Below the pieces are notes generated by a model. That model ran no database searches and was not told where the DNA came from. It was given only the letters and a program-made list of their open reading frames with translations. Shown piece by piece: positions 43,707 to 52,402 of a DNA stretch of 60,349 bases; within the stretch, counting starts at the first letter, position 1; every line of letters begins with the position of its first letter. Both the position numbers and the translations under genes were made by a program. This stretch comes from an uncultured Collinsella sp. (GTDB lineage: Bacteria > Actinomycetota > Coriobacteriia > Coriobacteriales > Coriobacteriaceae): positions 1 through 60,349 of the forward strand of contig CABUBH010000006.1 in NCBI GenBank assembly GCA_902489775.1. The letters run 5' to 3'.

Positions 43707-44774
43707 ATGGCGCTTCCCATGGTTTATGGCGGTCCCGGACGATATGTTCAGGGGCCGGGTGAGCTCTCGCGTCAGGGCAAGTATTTGTCATGGTTGGGCT
43801 GCGCTGCCTATGTCTTGTTTGACCAGGGCACCGAGGATCGGCTGTGCAGGCAGATTGTCGATGGATTTCTGGATGAAGATCTAAGCGAGCCGTTCTTTAA
43901 GATTTACAACGGTCCGTGTACGGAAGATGCCGTTGTCGAAATGGCCAAGGAAGCCCGGGCCGAGTATTGCGACATGGTGGTGGGCATTGGCGGCGGCAAG
44001 ATGCTCGATATCGCCAAGGCCGTTGCGTTTTATGCCGAGTTGCCGTTGTGCGTATGTCCCACGGCGGCGTCGACGGACGGTCCGTGCAGCGCGATTTCGG
44101 TGCTGTATCACGAGGATGGGTCGTTCGACCGCTACCTGATGCTCGAGAAGAATCCAGACTTGGTCGTGGTCGATACCAACGTGGTCGCGGCGGCCCCGCT
44201 GCGTATGACGGTCGCTGGTATGGGCGATGCGCTGGCAACGTATTTCGAGGCGCGTTCGTGCGCCGCGGCGCACGGCGCCAACGAGCACGGTGGCGCGCCG
44301 GGACACTTGGCCTTGGTTGCGGCTCGTGCCTGCTATGACACACTCATGGAGTGCGGCGTCGCTGCCAAGCGCGATCTCAAAAAGGGCTGTATATCGCCGG
44401 CGGTTGAGCGCCTGATCGAGTGCAATATTCTGCTCTCGGGTGTTGGCTTTGAGAGCGGTGGCCTAGCGCTTGCCCATGCCATCGCCAACGGCCTGACGAT
44501 TCTGCCCGAGTGCAAGGCCATGCATGGTGAGGCCGTGGCATTTGGTCTGGTGGTGCAGCTGCGCCTGGAGCGTGCGCCCGAGCTTGATCAGGTGCTCGAG
44601 TTTTGCCAACGCGTCGGTCTGCCGACGACGCTTGAGGAGCTGGGCCTTGGCGAGATTTCGGATGCCGACCTGATGAGCGTTGCGGATGCGGTCTTTAGAA
44701 ACGAGCGCAATATGGCCAACGAGCAGGCCAAGGTGACCAAACAGAAGCTCGTGCAGCTCATGTGCGAGGCATAG
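43707..44774 (+). CDS. GldA-type iron-containing dehydrogenase, second copy
   Basis: A 355-residue paralogue of the preceding gene, with the same motifs: GIGGGKMLDIAKAVAFY, CPTAASTDGPCSAISVLYHEDG, GMGDALATYFEA, AHAIANGL and CKAMHGEAVAFG. The first His-ligand motif reads AHAIANGL instead of AHAIHNGL. It differs from its neighbour at most other positions, pointing to an old duplication and perhaps a different polyol substrate. The ATG at 43707 follows AAAGGGCGG. A promoter in the short gap could give it separate control. Confidence 0.88.
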   Translation: MALPMVYGGPGRYVQGPGELSRQGKYLSWLGCAAYVLFDQGTEDRLCRQIVDGFLDEDLSEPFFKIYNGPCTEDAVVEMAKEARAEYCDMVVGIGGGKMLDIAKAVAFYAELPLCVCPTAASTDGPCSAISVLYHEDGSFDRYLMLEKNPDLVVVDTNVVAAAPLRMTVAGMGDALATYFEARSCAAAHGANEHGGAPGHLALVAARACYDTLMECGVAAKRDLKKGCISPAVERLIECNILLSGVGFESGGLALAHAIANGLTILPECKAMHGEAVAFGLVVQLRLERAPELDQVLEFCQRVGLPTTLEELGLGEISDADLMSVADAVFRNERNMANEQAKVTKQKLVQLMCEA

Positions 44775-44925
44775 CTTGGCGCTTGATTGACCTTGTGCAA
44801 TCGGGGCGGCGATAGGCCATGGGCTATTTGCCGCAAAGATGCGCCGCGTGTAATTTGCCCGAGGCGTGGGCCGATAGCGTATCATTATCTCTTGCTTGTT
44901 TGCACTGCTCAGGGAGGGGCCGCGC

Positions 44926-46179
44926 ATGGCGCAGGAACACGATCTGTTTGATGACATTATCGAGATCAGCAAAGGTTTCGACTTTCTTAAAAACCCGCTT
45001 GGCGGCGTGACCGATGCACTCGATCCGTCGGCGCCGCAGTGGAATCCTGCTGACTACAAGGAGCGCCCGCGCGGCAACACCATTCCGTGCCTGACCTGCA
45101 AAAACGAAAAGAGCGGCTGCACCGCGTGCATGGACGTGTGTCCGGTCAACGCCATCGAGGTCGAGGAAGACGCTATTGAGATCCTCGACTCCTGTCGCAA
45201 GTGCGGTCTGTGCGCCGCTGCCTGTCCGACCGAGGCGATCATCTCGCCGCGCCTGGCGCCCAAAAACCTGTATGACGATATCGTCTCTGCTGCTACGAGT
45301 CACGAGACCGCCTACGTCACCTGCACGCGCGCCCTCAAGCGCATGCCGCGCGAAAACGAGGTCGTCGTCGCCTGCGTGGGCGATGTTACGGCCGAGACCT
45401 GGTTCTCGGTACTGGCGGACTATCCCAACGTGAGTGTGTACCTGCCGTTGGGCGTGTGCGATAAATGCCGCAACACCGGCGGTGAGGACATTCTGGGCGA
45501 GGCCATCGCCACTGCCGAGGAGTGGGCCGGTACGGGCATGGGCCTGGAGGTCGACCCCAAGAGCCTCAAATGCCATAAGCGCCGCGAGTACGAGCGCAAG
45601 GAGTACATGGATAAGATTGCCCGCACCACGGGCCTGACGGTGACCAAGCTCAATCCGGCGACTGCGGCACTGGCCTCGGTGACGCAGAAGTTGAAGGCCC
45701 ACCGTCACCAGATCACGCAGCTTGAGCGCACACTCAACACCATGTGCGGCACCACGACGACTAAGCGTCGCCGTTCGCTCACCCATGGGCGGCAGCTGGT
45801 GCTCTCGACACTGCAGAACCATCCCGAGCTTGCCCAGAACATGCAGGTGGGCACGCCGGAATGCGATTTTGACAAGTGCACGTCGTGCGGCGAGTGCGTC
45901 AACGTGTGCCCTACGTTTGCCTGCGATTTGGTGGGAAGCGGTCGCTTTGCACTGGAGTCTACCTATTGCCTAGGTTGCGGGGCCTGCGTCAAGGTGTGCC
46001 CCGAGCATGCGCTCAAGCTGGTCGAGCACGATGCGTCCAATCTGGTCGTTGTCGACCCCGAGGCCGAGGAAAAGGCCGCTCAGAAGGCCAAGGCCCACGA
46101 GGAGGCCGAGAAGGTCAAGGCCGAGGCAAAGGCCAAGCTCGATAAGATGCTCGACCAAGTGGAGAAGCTCGCGGACTAG
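44926..46179 (+). CDS. Multi-cluster 4Fe-4S ferredoxin-like protein
   Basis: A 417-residue soluble iron-sulfur protein. The N-terminal ferredoxin region has CLTCKNEKSGCTACMDVCP (from Cys55) and CRKCGLCAAACP (from Cys90). A second ferredoxin domain near the C-terminus has CDFDKCTSCGECVNVCP and CLGCGACVKVCP, so four 4Fe-4S clusters are likely. Between them lies a ~200-residue domain with two more paired cysteines (CDKC). The last ~50 residues are a charged coiled coil rich in Lys, Glu and Ala. It probably carries electrons between unknown partners. The ATG at 44926 follows AGGGAGGGG. It is monocistronic. Confidence 0.82.
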   Translation: MAQEHDLFDDIIEISKGFDFLKNPLGGVTDALDPSAPQWNPADYKERPRGNTIPCLTCKNEKSGCTACMDVCPVNAIEVEEDAIEILDSCRKCGLCAAACPTEAIISPRLAPKNLYDDIVSAATSHETAYVTCTRALKRMPRENEVVVACVGDVTAETWFSVLADYPNVSVYLPLGVCDKCRNTGGEDILGEAIATAEEWAGTGMGLEVDPKSLKCHKRREYERKEYMDKIARTTGLTVTKLNPATAALASVTQKLKAHRHQITQLERTLNTMCGTTTTKRRRSLTHGRQLVLSTLQNHPELAQNMQVGTPECDFDKCTSCGECVNVCPTFACDLVGSGRFALESTYCLGCGACVKVCPEHALKLVEHDASNLVVVDPEAEEKAAQKAKAHEEAEKVKAEAKAKLDKMLDQVEKLAD

Positions 46180-46206
46180 CCAGCGACCCCAATCTCTGCT
46201 TCATTT

Positions 46207-46250
46207 GCGCCGCCGCGGTGTCCGGATTCGCCCGGATGCTGCGGCGGCGC
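46207..46250 (+). terminator. Terminator after the iron-sulfur gene
   Basis: GCGCCGCCGC (46207-46216) pairs with GCGGCGGCGC (46241-46250), with further inner pairing; no T run. Confidence 0.55.
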
Positions 46251-46293
46251 TATACTTATGCAGTTTGAAGTACCTGTATCAAAAGGAGCTGTC

Positions 46294-47370
46294 GTGTCCC
46301 TTTCCATCGGTATCGTGGGCCTGCCCAACGTGGGCAAGTCGACGCTGTTCACCGCGCTTACCAAAAAGACCGGCCTTGCCGCCAACTACCCGTTTGCCAC
46401 GATCGACCCCAACGTGGGTATCGTCGACGTGCCCGATAGCCGCCTGCAAAAGCTCGCCGACATCGTCAACCCGGGTCGCATTGTGCCGGCGACGGTCGAG
46501 TTCGTCGACATCGCAGGTCTGGTGAAGGGCGCTAACGAGGGCGAGGGTCTGGGCAACCAGTTCCTGGCAAACATCCGCGAGACCGATGCCATCTGCGAGG
46601 TCGTGCGCTACTTTAAGGACCCCAACGTCATGCGTGAGGTGGGCCGCACGGGCGAGTTCGTCGATCCCGCCGGCGATGCCGACACCATCATGACCGAGCT
46701 CATCTTGGCCGACATGGGCACGCTTGAGAAGCAGCTGCCCAAGCTCGAGAAGGAGGCCAAGCGCGACAAGGAGCTCATGCCCAAGTTTGAGGTCGCCAAG
46801 CGCCTGCTTGCCTGGCTCAACGAGGGCAAGCGCGCCGCATCCATGGAGATGACCGACGAGGAGCGTGCCGCTGCCAAGGGCCTGTTCCTGCTCACCATGA
46901 AGCCCATCCTGTATGTGGCCAACGTGGACGAGGATATGCTCAACGAGGACCTGGCGCCCATCGATGGCGTCAAGCCGTTGCCCATCTGCGCCAAGATTGA
47001 GGCCGAGCTTTCTGAGCTCGATCCCGAGGACGCCGCCGACTACCTGGAGAGCCTGGGCCTGGAGCAGCCTGGTCTTGACGTGCTCGCGCAGGCGGCCTAC
47101 AAACTGCTCGGTCTGCAGTCGTTTTTTACGGCTGGCGAGATGGAGGTCAAGGCCTGGACGGTACGTCAGGGTGCGACTGCTCCGCAGGCAGCCGGTGTCA
47201 TCCACACCGACTTTGAGCGCGGCTTTATTAAGGCCGAGGTCATTGGCTACGACGACTACATCGAGCTCGGCGGCGAGCAGGGCGCCAAGGCCGCCGGCAA
47301 GCTGCGCATCGAGGGCAAAGAGTACGTCATGGCCGACGGCGACGTCGTGCACTTCCGCTTTAACGTGTAA
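46294..47370 (+). CDS. ychF: Ribosome-associated ATPase YchF/OLA1
   Basis: A 358-residue P-loop protein of the Obg-related YchF family, which prefers ATP over GTP. The G1 motif is GLPNVGKSTL; NYPFATIDPNVG (switch region), DIAGLVKGANEGEGLGNQFL and the C-terminal TGS-like domain (WTVRQGATAPQAAGVIHTDF) follow. Length is standard (~363). It starts with GTG at 46294 after AAAGGAG; the frame open from 46258 runs through the promoter region. A small membrane-protein gene follows 11 bp later. Confidence 0.96.
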   Translation: MSLSIGIVGLPNVGKSTLFTALTKKTGLAANYPFATIDPNVGIVDVPDSRLQKLADIVNPGRIVPATVEFVDIAGLVKGANEGEGLGNQFLANIRETDAICEVVRYFKDPNVMREVGRTGEFVDPAGDADTIMTELILADMGTLEKQLPKLEKEAKRDKELMPKFEVAKRLLAWLNEGKRAASMEMTDEERAAAKGLFLLTMKPILYVANVDEDMLNEDLAPIDGVKPLPICAKIEAELSELDPEDAADYLESLGLEQPGLDVLAQAAYKLLGLQSFFTAGEMEVKAWTVRQGATAPQAAGVIHTDFERGFIKAEVIGYDDYIELGGEQGAKAAGKLRIEGKEYVMADGDVVHFRFNV

Positions 47371-47381
47371 GGACGACGCGC

Positions 47382-47765
47382 ATGTTTAAATATGGCAAAA
47401 AAGCTGGCTACATGGGTATTGCGCTGCTCGTACTTGCGGTGATTCCGCTGGTGGTCGCAGCGTGCGTTATCCCCAACATTGGTCCCGAGGTGGCAACGAA
47501 GTTTAATGCCGCCGGCGAGGCGACGCGCTGGGGTAAGAGCTACGAGCTGTTGGCGCTGCCGGTACTCAATCTGCTGCTGAGCGTGGCGACGTACTTTACG
47601 GCGGGACGCCAGGCAAAAAATAATGATGACTCCGCCGCCATGGCGCGCATCGTGTGCGAGCGCTACCTGCGCAACGGTTGCATCACGGGTGTGTTCCTCA
47701 ACGTGATCAACGTTTACTTTATGTACTCGGCGATTACCGGAACGGGCTTTGGCTTTGGTTTCTAG
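47382..47765 (+). CDS. Small membrane protein, DUF1648-like
   Basis: A 127-residue protein with three predicted membrane spans: about 11-31, 55-75 and 98-120. Between the first two lies a loop with KFNAAGEATRWGKSY, a pattern like that of DUF1648 proteins related to SdpI (a short-chain immunity or signalling family). It follows ychF by 11 bp, with GGACGACGC as a weak ribosome site, so it is probably co-transcribed. Its role is unknown. Confidence 0.7.
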   Translation: MFKYGKKAGYMGIALLVLAVIPLVVAACVIPNIGPEVATKFNAAGEATRWGKSYELLALPVLNLLLSVATYFTAGRQAKNNDDSAAMARIVCERYLRNGCITGVFLNVINVYFMYSAITGTGFGFGF

Positions 47766-47774
47766 CTTGTCCTT

Positions 47775-48164
47775 TTAGGCAACGAGCTTGCAAGCATATT
47801 CAATGGCTGCTGCGAGGCCGCCGCTCGATCGTGGTTTAAAGACCATGTCGGCGGCGGCCTCGTTTTCGTATCCGGCGCCCCGAAGGGCAAGTGCGATACC
47901 GGCTTCTAAAAGGAGCGGCAGGCCGCGTTGGCTGGTTGCGATTACGGCAGCCTGATTGAGCGAGCAGCCGTGCGTTTGGCATTGGATGGCAAGTTCACCT
48001 TTCGCCGGGCAAGGGACCAGAACGGCGACGACGCGACTTGATAGCAATGCAAATGCTGTGCGCTCATCGGGCGAAAGGCATGCAGCTTCAACGACGACGA
48101 GCTTGGGCGGCGCGCTGTTTGTGCGAAGCGTGGCTCGGTACATGCGGACCGAAGAACCCGACAT
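47775..48164 (-). CDS. Protein of unknown function, divergent from an XRE regulator
   Basis: A 129-residue protein, soluble, with three cysteines in the first half (EAACLSPDER and PCPAKGELAIQCQTHGC). The ATG at 48164 has AGGAG 8 nt upstream; the longer frame to 48188 would start in the palindrome. The middle stretch AVIATSQRGLPLLLEAGIALAL is moderately hydrophobic. No family is recognised. It is divergent from the HTH gene, with the perfect palindrome between, so the two probably form one regulatory pair. Confidence 0.68.
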   Translation of the reverse strand: MSGSSVRMYRATLRTNSAPPKLVVVEAACLSPDERTAFALLSSRVVAVLVPCPAKGELAIQCQTHGCSLNQAAVIATSQRGLPLLLEAGIALALRGAGYENEAAADMVFKPRSSGGLAAAIEYACKLVA

Positions 48165-48187
48165 AGAAAACTCCTGTGTATTCGGCA

Positions 48188-48211
48188 AAACGTAAACTAT
48201 AGTTTACGTTT
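48188..48211. promoter_or_regulatory. 24-bp perfect palindrome between divergent genes
   Basis: AAACGTAAACTA (48188-48199) is followed at once by its exact reverse complement TAGTTTACGTTT (48200-48211). It lies 23 bp from the unknown gene's ATG and 29 bp from the XRE gene's ATG. It is the likely operator of the XRE protein. Confidence 0.85.
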
Positions 48212-48240
48212 ATGTTCGACTCCATTTCAAACTCGGCTGC

Positions 48241-48459
48241 ATGGACGAACGTGCGAAACAGATTCTTGGCAGGCGGGTCGAAGAGACACGCAGGGACCTT
48301 GGTATCTCCAAGGTTGATTTTTGTGTGGCGACAGGAATCAGCCGACCCTACCTCGACCGAATCGAAGATGGGACGGCAAATTTCACGCTCAAGGTTCTAT
48401 TTAAGATCGCGCCCGCACTCGGCATGACGGTGTCAGAGCTTCTCGAGGGTATCGAATAG
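48241..48459 (+). CDS. Small XRE-family HTH regulator
   Basis: A 72-residue protein that is essentially one XRE/Cro-C1 helix-turn-helix domain: ILGRRVEETRRDLGISKVDF, then TGISRPYLDRIEDGTANFTL (recognition helix SRPYLDRIE) and LFKIAPALGMTVSELLEGIE. The ATG at 48241 has no clear ribosome site, so translation may be leaderless or weak. A shadow frame starting at 48212 is out of phase. It is expected to bind the palindrome 30 bp upstream as a dimer and to control itself and the divergent gene. Confidence 0.88.
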   Translation: MDERAKQILGRRVEETRRDLGISKVDFCVATGISRPYLDRIEDGTANFTLKVLFKIAPALGMTVSELLEGIE

Positions 48460-48494
48460 GGCGTTCCCCCGCTGTATTTGACGCTCTTTGGGCG

Positions 48495-48738
48495 GGTCCC
48501 CCTGGTTGCGATGTGCAAAATCGCGAGTATTCAGCACCAGTTCGGCCGTAGATGGTAGCTCGAGCGGCTGGCTTTGCCTTTTTGACAGTAGATAATCCAC
48601 ACGCTAAATAAAAATGAGGAATAAATATTTACTAGACGGACCCTTCGTCCTAAAAGTTCGTCTAATAATCGGCCGATTCTATGTCTCCGGAGGAGAAATT
48701 GCAGAATACTCCGATTTTTGCACGGCCCGAGGGGGACC
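48495..48738. mobile_element. 244-bp inverted-repeat element (MITE-like)
   Basis: The left arm 48495-48532 and right arm 48704-48738 are imperfect inverted repeats: GGTCCCCCT at both ends, then GTGCAAAA(A)TCG and GAGTATTC. The interior is AT-rich and holds a second dyad (TAGACGGAC...CGTCTA, about 48636-48667). It fills most of the 321-bp gap between the XRE gene and ansA. No transposase is encoded, so a non-autonomous element is inferred. A 69-codon frame inside it looks spurious. Confidence 0.6.
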
Positions 48739-48780
48739 ACCTGTCGTTTAAGGCTGCGATAATCGGAACTGCCTTAGGGA

Positions 48781-49794
48781 TTAAGCCATCGGGATGCGGT
48801 CGTGGTTGACTTGGCTGTAGAACAGGCGCTGGATCTCGGCGGCATCACGTGACTGGCCGAGTGCCCACATGGTTTTTGCCACGAGCGTCTCGGTGGTCAT
48901 GTCGTCGCCGCGCAAAATACCCCTATGATCGGCATAGGCACGGCCGACCTCATAAACGCCCAGATCGAGGCCCTCTTCGGGGACCTGCGTGGTCATAACG
49001 ACAGTACGACCCGAATCAACCCAGCGGAAAATCGCCTCCTGGAACGACTCGCCCGACTCACCAAACTCGGGGATACCTCCAATGCCAAAGGTCTCCAGAA
49101 TCACGGCGTCGTAGCTATCGGCAAGGGCGTCGAGGATGCCCGGGTTTACGCCGGGCGTAAGCTTGAGTACAAATACGCGCGGGTCGATGCTGTCGTAGAA
49201 ACGCACCGGGTTTTCGCCCTGACGAGTGCCGTGGAGCCCGTTGCGCACGATGCGGTCGTTGCGGATGTAGGCAATGGGCGGATAGTTGACGCTAATGAAT
49301 GCGTTAAAGCTCATGGTGCGCTGCTTGCGGGCGCGCGTGCCGGCAATGGCAACGCCGCCAAACACGATCGAGACGTCGTGCGAGTGCTCGTCGAGCGCAT
49401 AGAGCAGGCTCTGGTACAGATTGAGCTTGGCGTCGGTAAAGGGATTGCCCATGGGCTTTTGCGAGCCGGTGAGCACGATGGGCTTGGGGCTGTCCTGAAT
49501 CAGGTAGGAAAGCGCTGCCGCGGTGTAGCTCATGGTGTCGGTGCCGTGCAGAATCACGAAGCCGTCGTGGTCGGCATAGCCCTCGACGATGACGTCGCGG
49601 ATGCGCATCCAGTCGCTCGGGCGCATATTGGTGCTGTCGATGTTCATGGGCTGCACCACGTCGAGCTCGCAGAGGCCCGAGATCTCGGGGACACTCTGGG
49701 CGAGCTCCTCACCGGTCAGGGCGGGGGAGAGGCCGTTGCCGTCCTCGGTCGATGCGATGGTGCCACCCGTGGCGATGAGAAGGATGCGCTTCAT
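48781..49794 (-). CDS. ansA: L-asparaginase, type I
   Basis: A 337-residue cytoplasmic asparaginase that hydrolyses asparagine to aspartate and ammonia. The first nucleophile loop is ATGGTIAS (about 8-15, Thr12) and the second motif is LHGTDTMSYTAAAL. No signal peptide is present, which fits type I. AGGAAT precedes the ATG at 49794; the frame open to 49866 is leader. It stands alone, divergent from guaA. Confidence 0.95.
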   Translation of the reverse strand: MKRILLIATGGTIASTEDGNGLSPALTGEELAQSVPEISGLCELDVVQPMNIDSTNMRPSDWMRIRDVIVEGYADHDGFVILHGTDTMSYTAAALSYLIQDSPKPIVLTGSQKPMGNPFTDAKLNLYQSLLYALDEHSHDVSIVFGGVAIAGTRARKQRTMSFNAFISVNYPPIAYIRNDRIVRNGLHGTRQGENPVRFYDSIDPRVFVLKLTPGVNPGILDALADSYDAVILETFGIGGIPEFGESGESFQEAIFRWVDSGRTVVMTTQVPEEGLDLGVYEVGRAYADHRGILRGDDMTTETLVAKTMWALGQSRDAAEIQRLFYSQVNHDRIPMA

Positions 49795-50061
49795 GCTGGT
49801 ATTCCTATCGTGTTTGCCGCCCCAGAGGCGGAGTCGTTCGGCAGTATTGTGGCACAGGGCGTCCAATGTTCAAACGTATTACATCATCTGTAACGTTTGG
49901 TAACACTTCAATTGCCGTCAAATAGGGGCCCAGGTCGTGCGTTTGCCGTGCGCTGATGGCTGCGAGGGACGAGAAACCCCATATAACGTGTACACTATGG
50001 AGGTTATTTTCGTTCATTCACGCGGGTGGGCACCGGCTCCCCGCCAACAAGAGGGGGAACC

Positions 50062-51660
50062 ATGGATCAAAAGGCTTCCGCAAAGGTCCTCGTACTCGAC
50101 TTTGGTGCGCAGTACGGTCAGCTCATTGCCCGTCGCGTCCGCGACCTCAACGTGTATTCCGAGATTGTCCCCTGTGACATCTCGGCCGACGAGATTCGCG
50201 AGATGAACGCCTCTGCGCTCATCCTTTCCGGCGGCCCGGCTTCTGTGTATGCCGAGGACGCTCCGTCCATCGATCCTGCCATCTTTGACCTGGGTCTTCC
50301 CGTCCTGGGCTTTTGCTACGGTCATCAGATCACGGCCGTGACGCTCGGCGGCAAGGTCGGCCACTCTGAGGTGGGCGAGTATGGCCGCGCCACCATCACG
50401 CGCACGGCTGGTGCCAAGCTCTTTAACTCTACGCCCATGGAGCAGACCGTGTGGATGAGCCACCGCGACGCCGTTTCCGAGGTGCCCGAGGGCTTTACCG
50501 TTACCGCCAGCACCGACGTGTGCCCGGTTGCCGCCATGGAGTGCGTCGAGCGCAAGATTTTCACCACGCAGTTCCACCCCGAGGTCAAGCACTCCGAGTA
50601 CGGTCAGCAGCTGCTGAGCAATTTCCTGTTTGAGATCTGCGGCCTGGAGCCCAACTGGAGCATGGACAACCTGGTCGAGACCATGACGGCCGAGTTCCGC
50701 GAGAAGGTCGGTGACGACCGCGTGATTCTGGCCCTGTCCGGCGGCGTCGACTCCTCCGTCGTGGCTGCGCTGGGCGCTCGCGCCGTGGGCAAGCAGATGA
50801 CCTGCGTGTTCATCAACCACGGCCTGCTGCGCAAGGGTGAGCCCGAGCAGGTGGAGGAGGTCTTCACCAAGCAGTTTGACGTCGACTTTATCCACGTCCA
50901 CGCCGAGGACCGTTATGCCGAGCTTCTGGCCGGCGTGACCGAGCCCGAGGAGAAGCGCCGCATCATCGGTACGCAGTTCTGGAAAGAGTTCTTCGCCGTG
51001 GCGCAGCAGCTCGAGACCGACGGCAAGCCGGTCAAGTATCTGGCTCAGGGCACCATCTACCCCGACATCATCGAGTCCGGCGCTCGCAAGACGGGCGGCA
51101 AGACGGCCACCATCAAGAGCCATCACAACCTGATCCCGTTCCCCGAGGGCGTGCACTTCGACCTTATTGAGCCGCTCGACCACTTCTTTAAGGACGAGGT
51201 CCGCGCGCTTGGTCTGGCGCTCGGACTGCCGGGTCACATCGTGTTCCGCCAGCCTTTCCCGGGCCCGGGTCTTGCCATCCGCATCATCGGCGCGGTCGAC
51301 AAGGAGAAGCTCGAGATCCTCAAGAACGCTGACGCTATCGTGCGCGAGGAGCTCGACGCCTACAACCAGCGTCTGTTTGAGCAGACTGGCGAGCGCAACT
51401 CCGAGCACAGCTGCTGGCAGTATTTCGCGGTCCTGCCCGATATTAAGTCCGTCGGTGTTATGGGCGACGAGCGCACCTATCAGCGTCCGATCATCCTGCG
51501 TGCCGTCGAGTCCAGCGATGCCATGACCGCCGACTGGGCCAAGCTGCCCTACGACGTGCTGGCCCGCATTTCCGGCCGCATCGTGGCCGAGGTTCCCGGC
51601 GCCAACCGCGTGTGCTACGACATCACGTCCAAGCCGCCCGCGACCATCGAGTGGGAGTAA
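50062..51660 (+). CDS. guaA: GMP synthase (glutamine-hydrolysing)
   Basis: A 532-residue enzyme that aminates XMP to GMP. The class I glutaminase domain has nucleophile Cys85 in GFCYGHQ and the His-Glu of QFHPEV. The ATP-pyrophosphatase domain has LSGGVDSSV, and the dimerisation domain ends in SKPPATIEWE. Length is standard. The ATG at 50062 follows GAGGGGGAAC; the frame open from 50026 has no ribosome site. No guanine riboswitch was recognised upstream. Confidence 0.98.
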   Translation: MDQKASAKVLVLDFGAQYGQLIARRVRDLNVYSEIVPCDISADEIREMNASALILSGGPASVYAEDAPSIDPAIFDLGLPVLGFCYGHQITAVTLGGKVGHSEVGEYGRATITRTAGAKLFNSTPMEQTVWMSHRDAVSEVPEGFTVTASTDVCPVAAMECVERKIFTTQFHPEVKHSEYGQQLLSNFLFEICGLEPNWSMDNLVETMTAEFREKVGDDRVILALSGGVDSSVVAALGARAVGKQMTCVFINHGLLRKGEPEQVEEVFTKQFDVDFIHVHAEDRYAELLAGVTEPEEKRRIIGTQFWKEFFAVAQQLETDGKPVKYLAQGTIYPDIIESGARKTGGKTATIKSHHNLIPFPEGVHFDLIEPLDHFFKDEVRALGLALGLPGHIVFRQPFPGPGLAIRIIGAVDKEKLEILKNADAIVREELDAYNQRLFEQTGERNSEHSCWQYFAVLPDIKSVGVMGDERTYQRPIILRAVESSDAMTADWAKLPYDVLARISGRIVAEVPGANRVCYDITSKPPATIEWE

Positions 51661-51678
51661 ACGATATTCGTTGATTTC

Positions 51679-51720
51679 AAGCCTCTGACCTGCGAAAACA
51701 GGTCGGGGGCTTCTTATTTT
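51679..51720 (+). terminator. Terminator after guaA
   Basis: AAGCCTCTGACCTG pairs with CAGGTCGGGGGCTT around CGAAAA, followed by a T-rich run. Confidence 0.9.
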
Positions 51721-51754
51721 GCAACCTCTGTGCAACCTTTGCGGTTTCGCGCCC

Positions 51755-51783
51755 CGTGAACAGGGGACGTAGCACTGTTCACG
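51755..51783. repeat. Hairpin with GGGAC loop, family copy 3
   Basis: CGTGAACAG and CTGTTCACG form a perfect 9-bp stem closing an 11-nt loop GGGACGTAGCA, as in the copies at 36306-36338 and 43647-43675. Confidence 0.7.
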
Positions 51784-51917
51784 TCTGGGCCCATATCGGC
51801 ACCGATCATTGCCCGCGCTGCTTCTGCTTGCGCTTCAGCTTCCGCTGCTCGAGGCACGTCGCCCGGTGTTCCTCGCCAGAGGAGAGCTGGCCGTTCCTTG
51901 CGAAACCGCGAGGCCAC

Positions 51918-52085
51918 CTATATCCGCTTGCTGCGGGCTTGCTTGAACCAGTTCCTTTTGAAAGAGCCTATACCTCCGAAGAACTTGTTGTACGTCTCAC
52001 CGTCCTCCTTGGCCTCGTACTTGACCAAGGCAAGTTCGATAGTACAGAGGTAATCCGCCACTTGCTCGAGGCGGTAGTCGGTCAT
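51918..52085 (-). pseudogene. Possible C-terminal gene fragment, 55 codons
   Basis: The minus-strand frame reads MTDYRLEQVADYLCTIELAL and ends FKRNWFKQARSKRI. It is protein-like in composition but has no ribosome site, and its frame runs on upstream without a convincing start. It may be the 3' end of a lost gene. No family is recognised. Confidence 0.35.
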
Positions 52086-52118
52086 CGAGGTCTTGCGGCG
52101 TCGGACGACCCCTTTTGA

Positions 52119-52226
52119 GAGGACCTTGCCCACCGAGTCGTCTCGCCCGCGGAACAGAAGGAGCGCATCCTCGCGACCTTCGGCGACCTGTGCTGCGAGA
52201 TGGAGGGCTGCACCATCGTGCAGGGC
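52119..52226 (+). pseudogene. Remnant of a 5'-methylthioadenosine/SAH nucleosidase-like gene
   Basis: The frame directly after TGA at 52116-52118 reads EDLAHRVVSPAEQKERILAT and then FGDLCCEMEGCTIVQG. The CCEMEG block with the preceding KERI...F matches the C-terminal catalytic segment of nucleoside phosphorylase-fold MTA/SAH nucleosidases, whose Met-Glu binds ribose. No start or upstream domain is present, so only ~36 codons survive. It lies in the 742-bp gap between guaA and the LevR-like gene. Confidence 0.6.
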
Positions 52227-52402
52227 CCTTTCCAAAGCGAAGTGTCGAGCCGAAGTGTTGAGCGTCGGCCCTGAATGTTCAATGGCCGTTGTTTTCTGCC
52301 CCTCAAGTGGTGGACTTTTCCTCGGGGCTGTTGATTCCCCCACGCGCCCCTTTCCGTTCTCTGTGTTCCCCTTATACTCCTTGTACGAGGAGGTAAGAAG
52401 TC
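52227..52402 (+). promoter_or_regulatory. Upstream region of the LevR-like gene
   Basis: CGAAGTGTCGAGC and CGAAGTGTTGAGC are tandem 13-bp repeats at about 52238-52263. A TATACT -10 lies at 52373-52378 with a poor -35, and GAGGAGG precedes the ATG. No -24/-12 sigma-54 promoter is seen here. Confidence 0.4.

Noticed and set aside
48531..48740. 69-codon minus-strand frame inside the inverted-repeat element
   Set aside because: It covers the repeat arm and lacks a ribosome site and protein-like composition.
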